A DNA stretch of 7,102 bases, from assembly GCA_017998735.1 (NCBI GenBank), contig JAGOCN010000028.1:1-7102 (forward strand). Direction: 5' to 3'. Source of the stretch: Giesbergeria sp. Its GTDB lineage: Bacteria; Pseudomonadota; Gammaproteobacteria; Burkholderiales; Burkholderiaceae_C. Both the position numbers and the translations under genes were made by a program. The notes under the pieces are model-generated. The model did not search any database and had not been told where the DNA came from. It saw nothing but the letters and a program-made list of their open reading frames with translations. This document shows, piece by piece, positions 1 to 6,332 of the stretch. Numbering within the stretch: the first letter of the stretch is position 1; every line of letters begins with the position of its first letter.

Positions 1-73
1 GAACAGGACAGTGAAACGACTTTGCGCCGATGATAGTGCGGGTTCCCGTGTGAAAGTAGGTCATCGTCAGGCT
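1..73 (+). rRNA. rrf: 5S ribosomal RNA, 3' part (5' end outside window)
   Basis: The stretch matches the 3' two thirds of a betaproteobacterial 5S rRNA: GAACAGGAC, then GTGAAACGACT, CGCCGATGATAGTG, the GGGTTCCCGTGTGAAAGTAGG arm (split here only by description) and the terminal strand GTCATCGTCAGGCT. That last strand would pair with the TGCCTGATGACC 5' end normally found in Burkholderiales, which lies before base 1. The 3' end is placed at about 73 by that pairing and may be off by a base or two. It is the last gene of an rRNA operon read toward the right, and a terminator follows within 20 bases. Confidence 0.93.
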
Positions 74-86
74 GTTAACAGCACTC

Positions 87-127
87 AATACCCCCCTCGG
101 CCACTCGGCCCTGGGGGGTTTTGTTTT
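87..127 (+). terminator. Intrinsic terminator of the rRNA operon
   Basis: CCCCCC (91-96) pairs with GGGGGG (113-118). Inside it, GGCC (99-102) pairs with GGCC (107-110) around an ACTC loop, with a TC/CT internal mismatch between the two stems. The 3' side runs straight into TTTTGTTTT (119-127). A GC-rich stem followed by a T tract, 14-17 bases after the end of the 5S RNA, is the classical Rho-independent arrangement and ends the rrn transcript. Confidence 0.92.
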
Positions 128-138
128 GGAAAAACAAA
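120..138. repeat. AT-rich inverted repeat just after the rrn terminator
   Basis: TTTGTTTT (120-127) and AAAACAAA (131-138) are perfect reverse complements separated by 3 bases. The left arm is the T tract of the rrn terminator, so the two structures share sequence. It may back up termination or be a by-product of the T tract; no function can be shown from the sequence. Confidence 0.5.
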
Positions 139-166
139 GTCGGCTGAAAGCCATTTTGCACCAGCT

Positions 167-186
167 TATTGGCAAGCTATTGGCAA
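167..186 (+). repeat. Short direct repeat TATTGGCAA x2 before rsuA-like gene
   Basis: TATTGGCAA occurs at 167-175 and again at 178-186, so the two copies start 11 bases apart, about one helical turn. It ends 16 bases before the chosen start codon at 203. It could be a small protein-binding site in the promoter/leader region or chance; no clear -35/-10 pair or Shine-Dalgarno is visible around it. Confidence 0.35.
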
Positions 187-202
187 TGCAGTCAAATTGA
201 AA

Positions 203-970
203 ATGCAATTACAGGACCTTCTTTTTTCTCAGGGTTTTGGCACGCGCCGGGTCTGCTCGGGGTTGGTGCAACAGGGATTTGTCAAAATCTACCCCTCTGC
301 CCATGCTGATGCCGGTACATCTGCGCCTATCACATGCACGGATTCCACAGAACAGGTGGCGGCTGAAGGATTGCGTTTTCAGGTCCAGGGGGTTGACTGG
401 CAATACCATGAGCGGGCTTATGTGATGCTGCACAAGCCAGCAGGCACGGAGTGCTCACAAAAACCGTCTACCTATCCGAGCATTTACAGCTTGCTGCCAG
501 CTGCCTTGCGCCAGCGGCCTACCAAAAGTGCTGTTCAGGGGATTCAGGCTGTGGGCCGGCTTGACCAGGACACGACGGGCATGCTGCTGCTCAGTGACGA
601 TGGCAAGTTCATCCACCGCATGGGTTCTCCAAAACACCACGTGCCCAAGGTGTACCAGATCACCGCCAAGCACCCGGTCAGCGATTCCCAAGTGCAGCGA
701 TTGCTGGAGGGTGTCGTGCTGGATGACGATCCGCGCCCTGTGCGCGCCGCAGCGTGTGTGGTGTGCAGCAGCCATGCGCTGGACCTCACTTTGACCGAAG
801 GCAAGTACCACCAGGTCAAGCGCATGCTGGCTGCCGTGGGAAACCGCGTCGAGGCCCTGCACCGCGCGCGCATGGGAAACCTGGAGCTCGATGGCAGCCT
901 GGCACCCGGCCAGTGGCGTTGGTTGACAGCGCAGGACCTGGAAAAACTGCATCAGTCTTCCACCATCTAA
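203..970 (+). CDS. rRNA pseudouridine synthase, RsuA/RluB/E/F family
   Basis: The product isomerises a specific uridine in ribosomal RNA to pseudouridine in the cytoplasm; the best guess is the 16S rRNA enzyme RsuA (position 516 in E. coli). The 255-residue protein has an S4-like RNA-binding N-terminus (about 1-60, LQDLLFSQGFGTRR). The catalytic domain follows: HKPAG (77-81), the signature GRLDQDTTGMLLLSDDG with catalytic Asp121, and the C-terminal KYHQVKRM motif (201-208). The E. coli protein is 231 residues, so the length is reasonable. The frame stays open upstream to base 11, but that ATG lies inside the 5S rRNA and the terminator, so ATG 203 is chosen because the S4 domain begins right there. 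TTG 197 is an alternative. No strong Shine-Dalgarno is seen. The gene stands alone, codirectional with and 129 bases after the 5S RNA. The family is certain; which exact uridine it modifies is less so, as RluB/E/F-type paralogues share these motifs. Confidence 0.9.
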   Translation: MQLQDLLFSQGFGTRRVCSGLVQQGFVKIYPSAHADAGTSAPITCTDSTEQVAAEGLRFQVQGVDWQYHERAYVMLHKPAGTECSQKPSTYPSIYSLLPAALRQRPTKSAVQGIQAVGRLDQDTTGMLLLSDDGKFIHRMGSPKHHVPKVYQITAKHPVSDSQVQRLLEGVVLDDDPRPVRAAACVVCSSHALDLTLTEGKYHQVKRMLAAVGNRVEALHRARMGNLELDGSLAPGQWRWLTAQDLEKLHQSSTI

Positions 971-1097
971 TTTTGAGTAGCCCGTGCCGTTCTGGCGTCT
1001 GGTGTAACGGGACAAGCATCCATCCCAGATGCGCACACCCATGCACTCCGCAGCTGGGCTTGTACCCAAAGCGGTCTGCACGGCAAGGGCCTGCAGG

Positions 1098-1112
1098 CAC
1101 AATTGCCCCATG
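1098..1112 (+). promoter_or_regulatory. Possible -10 element for a leaderless monooxygenase mRNA
   Basis: CACAAT (1098-1103) resembles a sigma-70 -10 hexamer (TATAAT) and ends 6 bases before the A of the ATG at 1110. Initiation at the usual distance would fall on the start codon itself. No Shine-Dalgarno precedes this ATG, which fits a leaderless message. A -35 is weak: the best 17-base-spaced candidate is TCTGCA (1075-1080), with 3 of 6 consensus bases. Treat as tentative. Confidence 0.3.
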
Positions 1113-2318
1113 AAAAAACAGGTACTGGTTGCAGGCGGGGGCATTGGCGGACTGGCTGCGGCACTGGCCGCGTCGCGTGCCGGTTGGGAGGTGCGGCTGT
1201 ACGAGCGCGCCGCTGCTTTCAGTGAAGTGGGTGCCGGTGTGCAGCTGGGCCCGAACGTGGTCCGGCGCCTGCAGGCCTGGGGTCTGCAGCGGCCCCTGCA
1301 GGCCGTGGCCGCCTTTCCCGATCGGCTGCAGGTGCGCAGCGCACGCACGGGGCGCGAGCTGGCGGTGCTGCCGCTGGGCGCCGAAGCAGTTGCGCGCTAC
1401 GGCGCCGCCTACGCCACCATCCACCGCGCCGATCTGCATGGCCTGCTGCTCAAGGCAGTACAGGCACGTGACTCTGTTGAGCTTAAACTGAATCTGGGCA
1501 TTGCAGACCACACCGAGGCCGATGGCGCCGTGCTGGTGCGCACCAGCCAGGGCAAGGAAGTGGAGGGCGATGCCCTCATCGGTGCCGACGGGCTGTGGAG
1601 TGCCACGCGCGCGCGCCTGCTGAACGACGGCCCTCCTCGCACCAGTGGCCACCTGGCCTACCGCGCATTGGTACCACAGGCCGCCTTGCCACCGGCGCTG
1701 CGCACGCGCCATGTAACTGCCTGGCTGGGGCCGCGCCTGCACGCGGTGCAGTACCCGGTGCGCCGGGGCGAACTGCAGAACCTGGTGGTCATCGTGCAGG
1801 GTGCTGCTCCGCACGACCTGCAGGGCTGGGACCATGCTGCCAATGCAGGCGACCTGGAGCGTGCCCTGGCCGGCACCTGCACCGCCCTGCAGGATCTGGT
1901 GCGGCGCATTCCGGCGTATGGCAGCGGCTGGCGGCTGTGGCCCCTGTCCGACCGCCCGCCGCTCAGCAGCGCGGCGCAGATGGCGCAGGGCCTGGTGGCA
2001 CTGCTGGGCGATGCTGCCCACCCCATGCGCCCGTACCTGGCGCAAGGCGCCGGCATGGCGATCGAAGATGCTGCGCAGCTGCAGTACGCGCTGGCCATGC
2101 ACGACCTGGAAGTGCCGCTGCGCCTGCGCCGCTATGCGCTCAACCGCTGGCAGCGCAACGCACGCGTGCAGGCGCGCTCTCAGCGCAACGGCCGCATCTT
2201 CCATGCCACCGGCCCGGTGCGCTGGGGGCGCGACATGGCCATGCGCCTGCTGGGCCCACGCTTGCTGGACCTGCCCTGGCTGTACCGGGGCGATGGCTCC
2301 AGCGCCAGTGCACTGTAG
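1110..2318 (+). CDS. FAD-dependent aromatic monooxygenase (salicylate / 3-hydroxybenzoate hydroxylase-like)
   Basis: A 402-residue single-component flavoprotein hydroxylase that would use NAD(P)H and O2 to hydroxylate an aromatic ring. The dinucleotide-binding motif GGGIGG (9-14) opens the Rossmann fold, with Glu33 in LYER placed to bind the adenosine ribose. Next come GAGVQLGPN, typical of this subgroup, IHRADLHGLL (104-113), the DG motif GADGLWSATR (158-167), and the GD motif LLGDAAHPMRPYLAQGAG with Asp301 near the FAD ribityl chain. Length fits the 380-420 residues usual for the group. The frame is open upstream to 1029, but the FAD fold begins at ATG 1110, making it the credible start. 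It is convergent with the MFS gene and next to a tryptophan-to-anthranilate operon, so an aminobenzoate or hydroxybenzoate substrate is conceivable. The motifs do not fix the substrate. Kynurenine 3-monooxygenase is less likely: that family is longer, with a C-terminal membrane-associated part not seen here. Confidence 0.88.
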   Translation: MKKQVLVAGGGIGGLAAALAASRAGWEVRLYERAAAFSEVGAGVQLGPNVVRRLQAWGLQRPLQAVAAFPDRLQVRSARTGRELAVLPLGAEAVARYGAAYATIHRADLHGLLLKAVQARDSVELKLNLGIADHTEADGAVLVRTSQGKEVEGDALIGADGLWSATRARLLNDGPPRTSGHLAYRALVPQAALPPALRTRHVTAWLGPRLHAVQYPVRRGELQNLVVIVQGAAPHDLQGWDHAANAGDLERALAGTCTALQDLVRRIPAYGSGWRLWPLSDRPPLSSAAQMAQGLVALLGDAAHPMRPYLAQGAGMAIEDAAQLQYALAMHDLEVPLRLRRYALNRWQRNARVQARSQRNGRIFHATGPVRWGRDMAMRLLGPRLLDLPWLYRGDGSSASAL

Positions 2319-2369
2319 GCAAGGCATCCCGTTCCTGCACTCATCTTGTCCTGACTTAAATACACCTGG

Positions 2370-2430
2370 TTGCTATTAAAATAATAGCTGCTTGCGCAGG
2401 CTGCGCATGCGCCAGAGCCTGTTTTGACCT
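2370..2430 (+). repeat. Dispersed palindromic intergenic repeat, copy A
   Basis: This fills most of the 117-base gap between the convergent monooxygenase and MFS genes. GCTATT (2372-2377) and AATAGC (2383-2388) form a first palindrome, extendable to GCTATTA-AAA-TAATAGC. A second follows directly: GCGCAGGC (2394-2401) with GCATGCGC (2405-2412), 7 of 8 pairs. The core AATAGC...GAGCC (2383-2419) matches copy B (3909-3945) at 32 of 37 bases without gaps. The tail TGTTTTGACCTG is a degenerate version of the third hairpin seen in copies B and C. It could act as a 3'-end structure for both flanking transcripts. Confidence 0.75.
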
Positions 2431-2435
2431 GATAT

Positions 2436-3701
2436 TTACAGTGCATGCTGTTCCGGCGAATGGAGCAGCGGCGACTGGGGAAGCCAGCGAAAAGCGCTGC
2501 AACCCGCCGCCATCAGCACCGCCAGGCAGGCCATGACGGCGCGGTACGGCTCCATGCCGTGGGCCTGTGCCCAGTCGGCCACCCAGCCGGTCAGCGACTG
2601 CACCAGCCCCACGCCCAGAAACATGGCCATGGTGAACACCGACAGCGCGCGCCCGGTCAGGTCGCTGGGGTAGGACGAGCGCACATCGGAATACTGCAGC
2701 ACCGAGCAGCCCGACAGCACCGCAATGCACAGCACCAGCACCACCGTCAGCGCAGCATGCTGCACCAGGCCCACGGCCAGGTACAGCGCCGCCAGCAGCA
2801 GCGACACGTTCACCACCCAGGCGCGCCGGCGCTCCGGGCCAGGGTCGAGGCGGCCAAACAGCGCCGGGCTGAACAGCGACACCACCGACATGCCAACCGC
2901 CATGTTGCCGCTCTGCACCAGCGTGAAATCAAAGCGCTGCATCAGCAGCGGCGCAATCCACAACCCGCGCAGCGACAGGAATGACGCGTACGCCACCATG
3001 CCCAGCAGCACGATGCCCCAGGTGTGCGGCAGTGCAAACAACGCGCCCATGCGGCGCACGGCTGTGCCCCAGCGCTCGCCCGCCAGCGCTGGGGCGTGCA
3101 GCGCCGGTGGTTCGTGCACGCGGCGCCAGACCAGCAGCCAGGCCAGCGCCGACAGCACCGCCAGCAGCGCAAAACCGCTGCGCCAGCCCCAGCGCTGCAC
3201 CAGCCAGGCCAGCGGCGTGCCGGTCAGCAGCAGGCCCAGACCACCCACGCCCATGCCCACGCCCGAGACAAAAGCAAAGCGCGCGCTTGGGAAATGCCGC
3301 GCAATGAACACCGTGCACGCCAGAAACGCCGGCGCGCAGCCCACGCCGATCAGCAGCTGGCCCAGCATCAGCCAGCCATAGCCCGGTGCCCAGGCCGACA
3401 CCGTGGCGCCGGCAATGGCCAGCGGAAAGGCCGTGAGCACCGTGCGGCGCAGGCCATACAGGTCCATGCCGATGCCCATGAAAAACTGCGTGACCCCGAA
3501 GGACAACCCGAACAGCCCGGCAAACGCACCCAGCGATGCCGGCGACAAGCCAAATTCACCCTGCAGCCCGCCCGCCATGATGGCCGTGACGGTGCGGTAG
3601 GCCTGGCTGAGCGCAAACGCCGACAGCAACGCCAGCAGCATCGCCCACAGGGTGCGGCGGCCGGGCGCATCAGACCCGGAGGGCGGATGTGGCTGAGGCA
3701 T
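2436..3701 (-). CDS. MFS transporter, substrate unknown
   Basis: A 421-residue inner-membrane protein with about 12 hydrophobic segments in two halves, separated by a hydrophilic, basic loop around 193-220 (VWRRVHEPPALHAPALAGER). It is presumably a proton-driven major facilitator. TM1 starts near residue 18 (LWAMLLALLSAF). A motif A-like sequence lies between TM2 and TM3 (GIGMDLYGLRRT, 76-87), and a later conserved-looking loop reads RSSYPSDLTGRALS (341-354). ATG 3701 is chosen because it leaves a normal short N-terminus. The frame is open to GTG 3899, adding 66 Ala/Pro-rich residues, but codon third positions there are far less GC-rich than in the gene body and no membrane segment is added. 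No good Shine-Dalgarno marks either start. It lies downstream of kynA on the same strand, 343 bases away, so it may or may not belong to the kyn operon. Transport of kynurenine, anthranilate or tryptophan is a guess from position only. Confidence 0.85.
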   Translation of the reverse strand: MPQPHPPSGSDAPGRRTLWAMLLALLSAFALSQAYRTVTAIMAGGLQGEFGLSPASLGAFAGLFGLSFGVTQFFMGIGMDLYGLRRTVLTAFPLAIAGATVSAWAPGYGWLMLGQLLIGVGCAPAFLACTVFIARHFPSARFAFVSGVGMGVGGLGLLLTGTPLAWLVQRWGWRSGFALLAVLSALAWLLVWRRVHEPPALHAPALAGERWGTAVRRMGALFALPHTWGIVLLGMVAYASFLSLRGLWIAPLLMQRFDFTLVQSGNMAVGMSVVSLFSPALFGRLDPGPERRRAWVVNVSLLLAALYLAVGLVQHAALTVVLVLCIAVLSGCSVLQYSDVRSSYPSDLTGRALSVFTMAMFLGVGLVQSLTGWVADWAQAHGMEPYRAVMACLAVLMAAGCSAFRWLPQSPLLHSPEQHAL

Positions 3702-3760
3702 CCCGGCAGGCGCGTTGCCCAAGCTGCCCTTGCCGCCGCCGTGCGAAGCAGTTGCAGTCA

Positions 3761-3784
3761 CAGGCGCAGGCGCAGGCGCAGGCG
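3761..3784 (+). repeat. Tandem hexamer (CAGGCG)x4
   Basis: Four perfect copies of CAGGCG lie back to back. On the - strand, in the MFS frame, they read as alternating Pro-Ala (PAPAPAP) within the optional N-terminal extension. A hexamer array keeps frame when it gains or loses units, so it would change only linker length if translated. It lies 60 bases upstream of the preferred MFS start. Confidence 0.85.
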
Positions 3785-3903
3785 CGCCCAAGGGTGCAAG
3801 GCTGGAATGGGAGGAAAGCGGTGGCACGGCAGGTATTTTGCTGGAACGCGCAGCAGGCAGGGCTGCTGGCAGGCAGCCAACCTGTCGCCTGCAGGTCACT
3901 CAC

Positions 3904-3962
3904 TTTTCAATAGCTGCTGGCGCAGGCTGTGCCTGCGCTGGAGCCTGATCCGGCTTGCAAAG
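3904..3962 (+). repeat. Dispersed palindromic intergenic repeat, copy B
   Basis: The best-preserved second hairpin of the three copies: GCGCAGGC (3920-3927), loop TGT, GCCTGCGC (3931-3938), a perfect 8-bp stem. A third hairpin follows, AGCC (3942-3945) with GGCT (3952-3955). The left partner GCTATT of the first palindrome is missing (CACTTTTC is found instead), so this copy is truncated or diverged at its left end. The core 3909-3945 matches copy C (6346-6383) at 34 of 37 bases with a single extra A in C. It lies between kynA and the MFS gene. Confidence 0.75.
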
Positions 3963-4044
3963 CACAAGCGGTGCGTGTGCAGGCGCCCCACGCCCCGTCC
4001 CAGCACAGACCCGCTGGGGCAAAGGCATTTCTGGCACGGCTGGT

Positions 4045-4992
4045 TCACAGCGCGGTGCGCAGGCTCCAGATTTCCGGAAACAGCACCACGTCCAGCATCT
4101 TGCGCAGGTAGCTCACGCCGCCGGTGCCGCCGGTGCCGCGCTTGAAGCCGATGATGCGTTCCACGGTGGTGACATGGCGAAAGCGCCACAGGCGAAAGGC
4201 GTCCTCCAGATCGGTCAGCTCTTCGCCCAGCTGGTACAGGTCCCAGTGCAGCCGGGGGTCGCGGTACACGGCCAGCCAGGCCTGTTCAACCTGCGCGCTG
4301 GCGGTGTACGGCTGTGTCCAGTCGCGGTTGGTGTGGCTGGCGGGCACGGGCAGGCCGCGGCGCGCCAGCAGGCGCAGGCATTCGTCGTACAGCGCCGGCG
4401 CTGCATGGGCTGCCCGCACCTGCGCCAGCCGTTCCGGGTGGTGGGCGTGGGGCTGCAGCAGGGCGGCGTTCTTGTTGCCCAGCGAGAACTCGATGCAGCG
4501 GTACTGAAAGCTTTGAAAGCCGCTCGATTCGCCCAGGTACGGGCGGATGGCGCTGTACTCGGGCGGCGTCATGGTGGCCAGCACATCCCAGGCATGCACC
4601 AGCTGCTCCAGAATTTTGGACACCCGCGCCAGCATCTTGAAGGCGGGCGGCAGTTCGTCCCGGGCGATGTGGCGGATGGCGCTGCCCAGCTCGTGCAGCA
4701 GCAGCTTCATCCACAGTTCGCTGGTCTGGTGCTGCACGATGAACAGCAGCTCGTCGTGCGCGGGCGACAGCAGGTGCTGCGCCTGCAGGATGGTCTCCAA
4801 CTGCAGGTAGTCGCCATAGCCCATGCGACCACTGAAATCGAGCCGGGCACGCTCGGCATGGACGATGGACTCGGGGGTGTTTTCAGGGGAAGAGCCTCCT
4901 GCAGGTGCCGCTGCGGGTGCAGAGGTGGATGTGCCATCGGACCCGGGCGCAGGTTCGGCCGGCGCGCCGGAGTAAAAGGGGCAGCCGTTCAT
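4045..4992 (-). CDS. kynA: Tryptophan 2,3-dioxygenase
   Basis: The cytoplasmic heme enzyme opens the indole ring of L-tryptophan with O2 to give N-formylkynurenine, the first step of the kynurenine pathway. The 315-residue product carries the family signatures [46 protein letters not shown] and [19 protein letters not shown]. Lining these up with the Xanthomonas enzyme from memory places Phe84, His88, Tyr146 and Arg150 in the substrate pocket, His273 as the axial heme ligand and Thr287 at the substrate amino group. All are present. The first 40 or so residues (MNGCPFYSG, then Ala/Pro/Ser/Gly-rich) form a low-complexity tail of about 33 residues not found in the Xanthomonas protein. ATG 4992 lies 2 bases past the kynU stop, suggesting translational coupling. 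ATG 5037, overlapping kynU, is an alternative: it has GGAG 8 bases before it and adds 15 residues. Confidence 0.96.
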   Translation of the reverse strand: MNGCPFYSGAPAEPAPGSDGTSTSAPAAAPAGGSSPENTPESIVHAERARLDFSGRMGYGDYLQLETILQAQHLLSPAHDELLFIVQHQTSELWMKLLLHELGSAIRHIARDELPPAFKMLARVSKILEQLVHAWDVLATMTPPEYSAIRPYLGESSGFQSFQYRCIEFSLGNKNAALLQPHAHHPERLAQVRAAHAAPALYDECLRLLARRGLPVPASHTNRDWTQPYTASAQVEQAWLAVYRDPRLHWDLYQLGEELTDLEDAFRLWRFRHVTTVERIIGFKRGTGGTGGVSYLRKMLDVVLFPEIWSLRTAL

Positions 4993-4994
4993 GC

Positions 4995-6302
4995 TCAGGT
5001 CACCGCCTGGGTCTGGTGAAACGCGGGGCGCTGCCATTCACCGTGCTCCAGCACCTGGCGCAGGTGTTCGACTGCATGCCACACCTCGGCAAAGCCCAGG
5101 TACAGGGGCGTGAAGCCAAAACGCAGGATGTCCTTGTGGCGTCCGGCGCCGCCGTCGCCCTGGCGGAAGTCGCCCACCACGCCGCGCGCAATCAGCGCCT
5201 GCACGATGGCATGGGCGCCGCTGCCCTGGCCGCTCAAACCGGCGCCTTCGCCGCGCGTCAGGCACACCTGCGAGCCGCGGGCGGCGTGTGCGCGTGGCGT
5301 GGCCAGGCCCAGGCCGTGGCCGGCGCAGCGCGCTTCGACCAGGTTGATGAACAGATCGCTCAGCGCCAGCGACTTGGCGCGCAGCGCGGCCATGCCGCCC
5401 AGGGGATCTGCGGCATCGAACACGTCCAGCCCGCACTGCAGCGCCGACAGGCTGAGGATGGGCTGCGTGCCGCACAGGTAGCGGCCAATGCCGGGGGCGG
5501 GCTGGTAGCCGGGCGTGAAGGCAAACGGCGCGGCGTGGCCAAACCAGCCCGACAGCGGCTGCCAGAAGCGGTCGGCATGCTGCGGGTGCACCCAGACAAA
5601 GGCCGGCGCGCCGGGGCCGCCGTTCAGGTACTTGTAGCCGCAGCCCACGGCAAAGTCGGCCTGCGCCGCGTGCAGGTCCACCGGCACGGCGCCGGCGCTG
5701 TGCGCCAGGTCCCACACCACCAGCACGCCGGCGGCGTGCGCGGCCGCGGTGACGGCGGCCATGTCGTGCATGGCGCCGGTGCGGTAGTTGACATGCGTGA
5801 GCATCAGCACCGCCACGTCGTCCTGCAGCGCAGCAAGCATGTCTTCGGGCTCCAGCAGCACCAGCTCCAGGCTGCGCTCGCGGCACAGGCCTTCGGCGAT
5901 GTACAGGTCGGTGGGGAAATTGCTGCGCTCGCTCAGCACCTTGGTGCGCTGCGGCGCGTCGGCCTGCGTGCAGCGCAGCGCCGCGCCCAGCACCTTGTAG
6001 AGGTTGATGGAGGTGCTGTCGGTGCACACCACTTCGCCGGGGCCGGCGCCGATCAGCGGCGCCAGCTGGTTGCCCAGGCGCTGCGGCAGGTCGATCCAGC
6101 CGGCCTCGTTCCAGGAACGCACCAGCCCCTCTGCCCATTCGCGCTGCAGCACATCGGCCACGCGGGCGGCAGCGGCGGCGGGGGCCGCGCCCAGCGAATT
6201 GCCATCCAGGTAAATCAGGCCTTCGGGCAGGGTGAAATGCTGGCGCAGCGGCGCCAGCGGGTCTTGTGCATCAAGTGCTTGGCAGTCTTGCAGGGTGGTC
6301 AT
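4995..6302 (-). CDS. kynU: Kynureninase
   Basis: A PLP-dependent, fold-type I enzyme that cleaves L-kynurenine to anthranilate and L-alanine in the cytoplasm. The 435-residue protein shows the N-terminal substrate region IYLDGNSLG (30-38), the phosphate-binding [11 protein letters not shown] (93-103), WDLAHSAGA (197-205) whose Asp198 should contact the PLP ring nitrogen, and [16 protein letters not shown] with Lys224 as the Schiff-base lysine. The C-terminal domain has [12 protein letters not shown] and [12 protein letters not shown]. Two Gly-rich stretches, about 350-362 and 381-391, look longer than in the bacterial proteins I remember, which explains a length somewhat above the usual 415-420. 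ATG 6302 is preferred; an in-frame TTG at 6308 is unlikely. No clear Shine-Dalgarno is seen. It follows kynB after 115 bases that hold repeat copy C, and its stop is 2 bases before kynA. Confidence 0.96.
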   Translation of the reverse strand: MTTLQDCQALDAQDPLAPLRQHFTLPEGLIYLDGNSLGAAPAAAAARVADVLQREWAEGLVRSWNEAGWIDLPQRLGNQLAPLIGAGPGEVVCTDSTSINLYKVLGAALRCTQADAPQRTKVLSERSNFPTDLYIAEGLCRERSLELVLLEPEDMLAALQDDVAVLMLTHVNYRTGAMHDMAAVTAAAHAAGVLVVWDLAHSAGAVPVDLHAAQADFAVGCGYKYLNGGPGAPAFVWVHPQHADRFWQPLSGWFGHAAPFAFTPGYQPAPGIGRYLCGTQPILSLSALQCGLDVFDAADPLGGMAALRAKSLALSDLFINLVEARCAGHGLGLATPRAHAARGSQVCLTRGEGAGLSGQGSGAHAIVQALIARGVVGDFRQGDGGAGRHKDILRFGFTPLYLGFAEVWHAVEHLRQVLEHGEWQRPAFHQTQAVT

Positions 6303-6332
6303 GGGCAATGGGATTGGAAGGATAAGAGATTT

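Larger units (their letters stand above)
3702..4044 (-). other. 343-base gap between kynA and the MFS gene
   Basis: No gene is supported here. The gap holds the in-frame Ala/Pro-rich upstream extension of the MFS frame (to GTG 3899), a four-unit CAGGCG tandem repeat, repeat copy B, and two small hairpins. One hairpin is GGCTGC/GCAGCC (3861-3866 with 3873-3878). The other is CCCAGC/GCTGGG (3999-4004 with 4013-4018), 27 bases beyond the kynA stop in the direction of transcription. Neither has a T tract after it on the - strand, so no intrinsic terminator separates kynA from the transporter. The length of the gap leaves room for a separate promoter, but I cannot point to one. Confidence 0.6.

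Noticed and set aside
11..202. Upstream extension of the pseudouridine synthase frame to an ATG at 11
   Set aside because: It lies inside the 5S rRNA and runs through the rrn terminator. The translated residues are not domain-like, and the S4 domain begins at 203.
994..1011. tRNA-like 5' half (GGCGTCTGGTGTAACGG)
   Set aside because: It looks like an acceptor strand plus D-arm A-box, but there is no anticodon arm, no GTTCRA T-loop and no pairing acceptor 3' strand downstream. Probably coincidence, at best a remnant.
981..1011. CCCGT...ACGGG inverted repeat after the pseudouridine synthase as a terminator
   Set aside because: Only a 5-bp stem with a 21-base loop and no T tract after it.
1110..2318. 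Kynurenine 3-monooxygenase (kmo)
   Set aside because: The motifs GAGVQLGPN and HPMRPYLAQGAG fit the salicylate / 3-hydroxybenzoate hydroxylase group better. The 402-residue length lacks the usual longer C-terminal part, and the gene is not in the kyn operon.
816..2327. Long open frame on the - strand opposite the monooxygenase
   Set aside because: It is antisense to a gene with clear family motifs. Its His/Gln/Arg/Ala-rich translation shows no domain, as expected from high third-position GC.
3999..4018. CCCAGC/GCTGGG hairpin as the kyn operon terminator
   Set aside because: The 6-bp stem has no T tract on the - strand side, so it is not a convincing intrinsic terminator.
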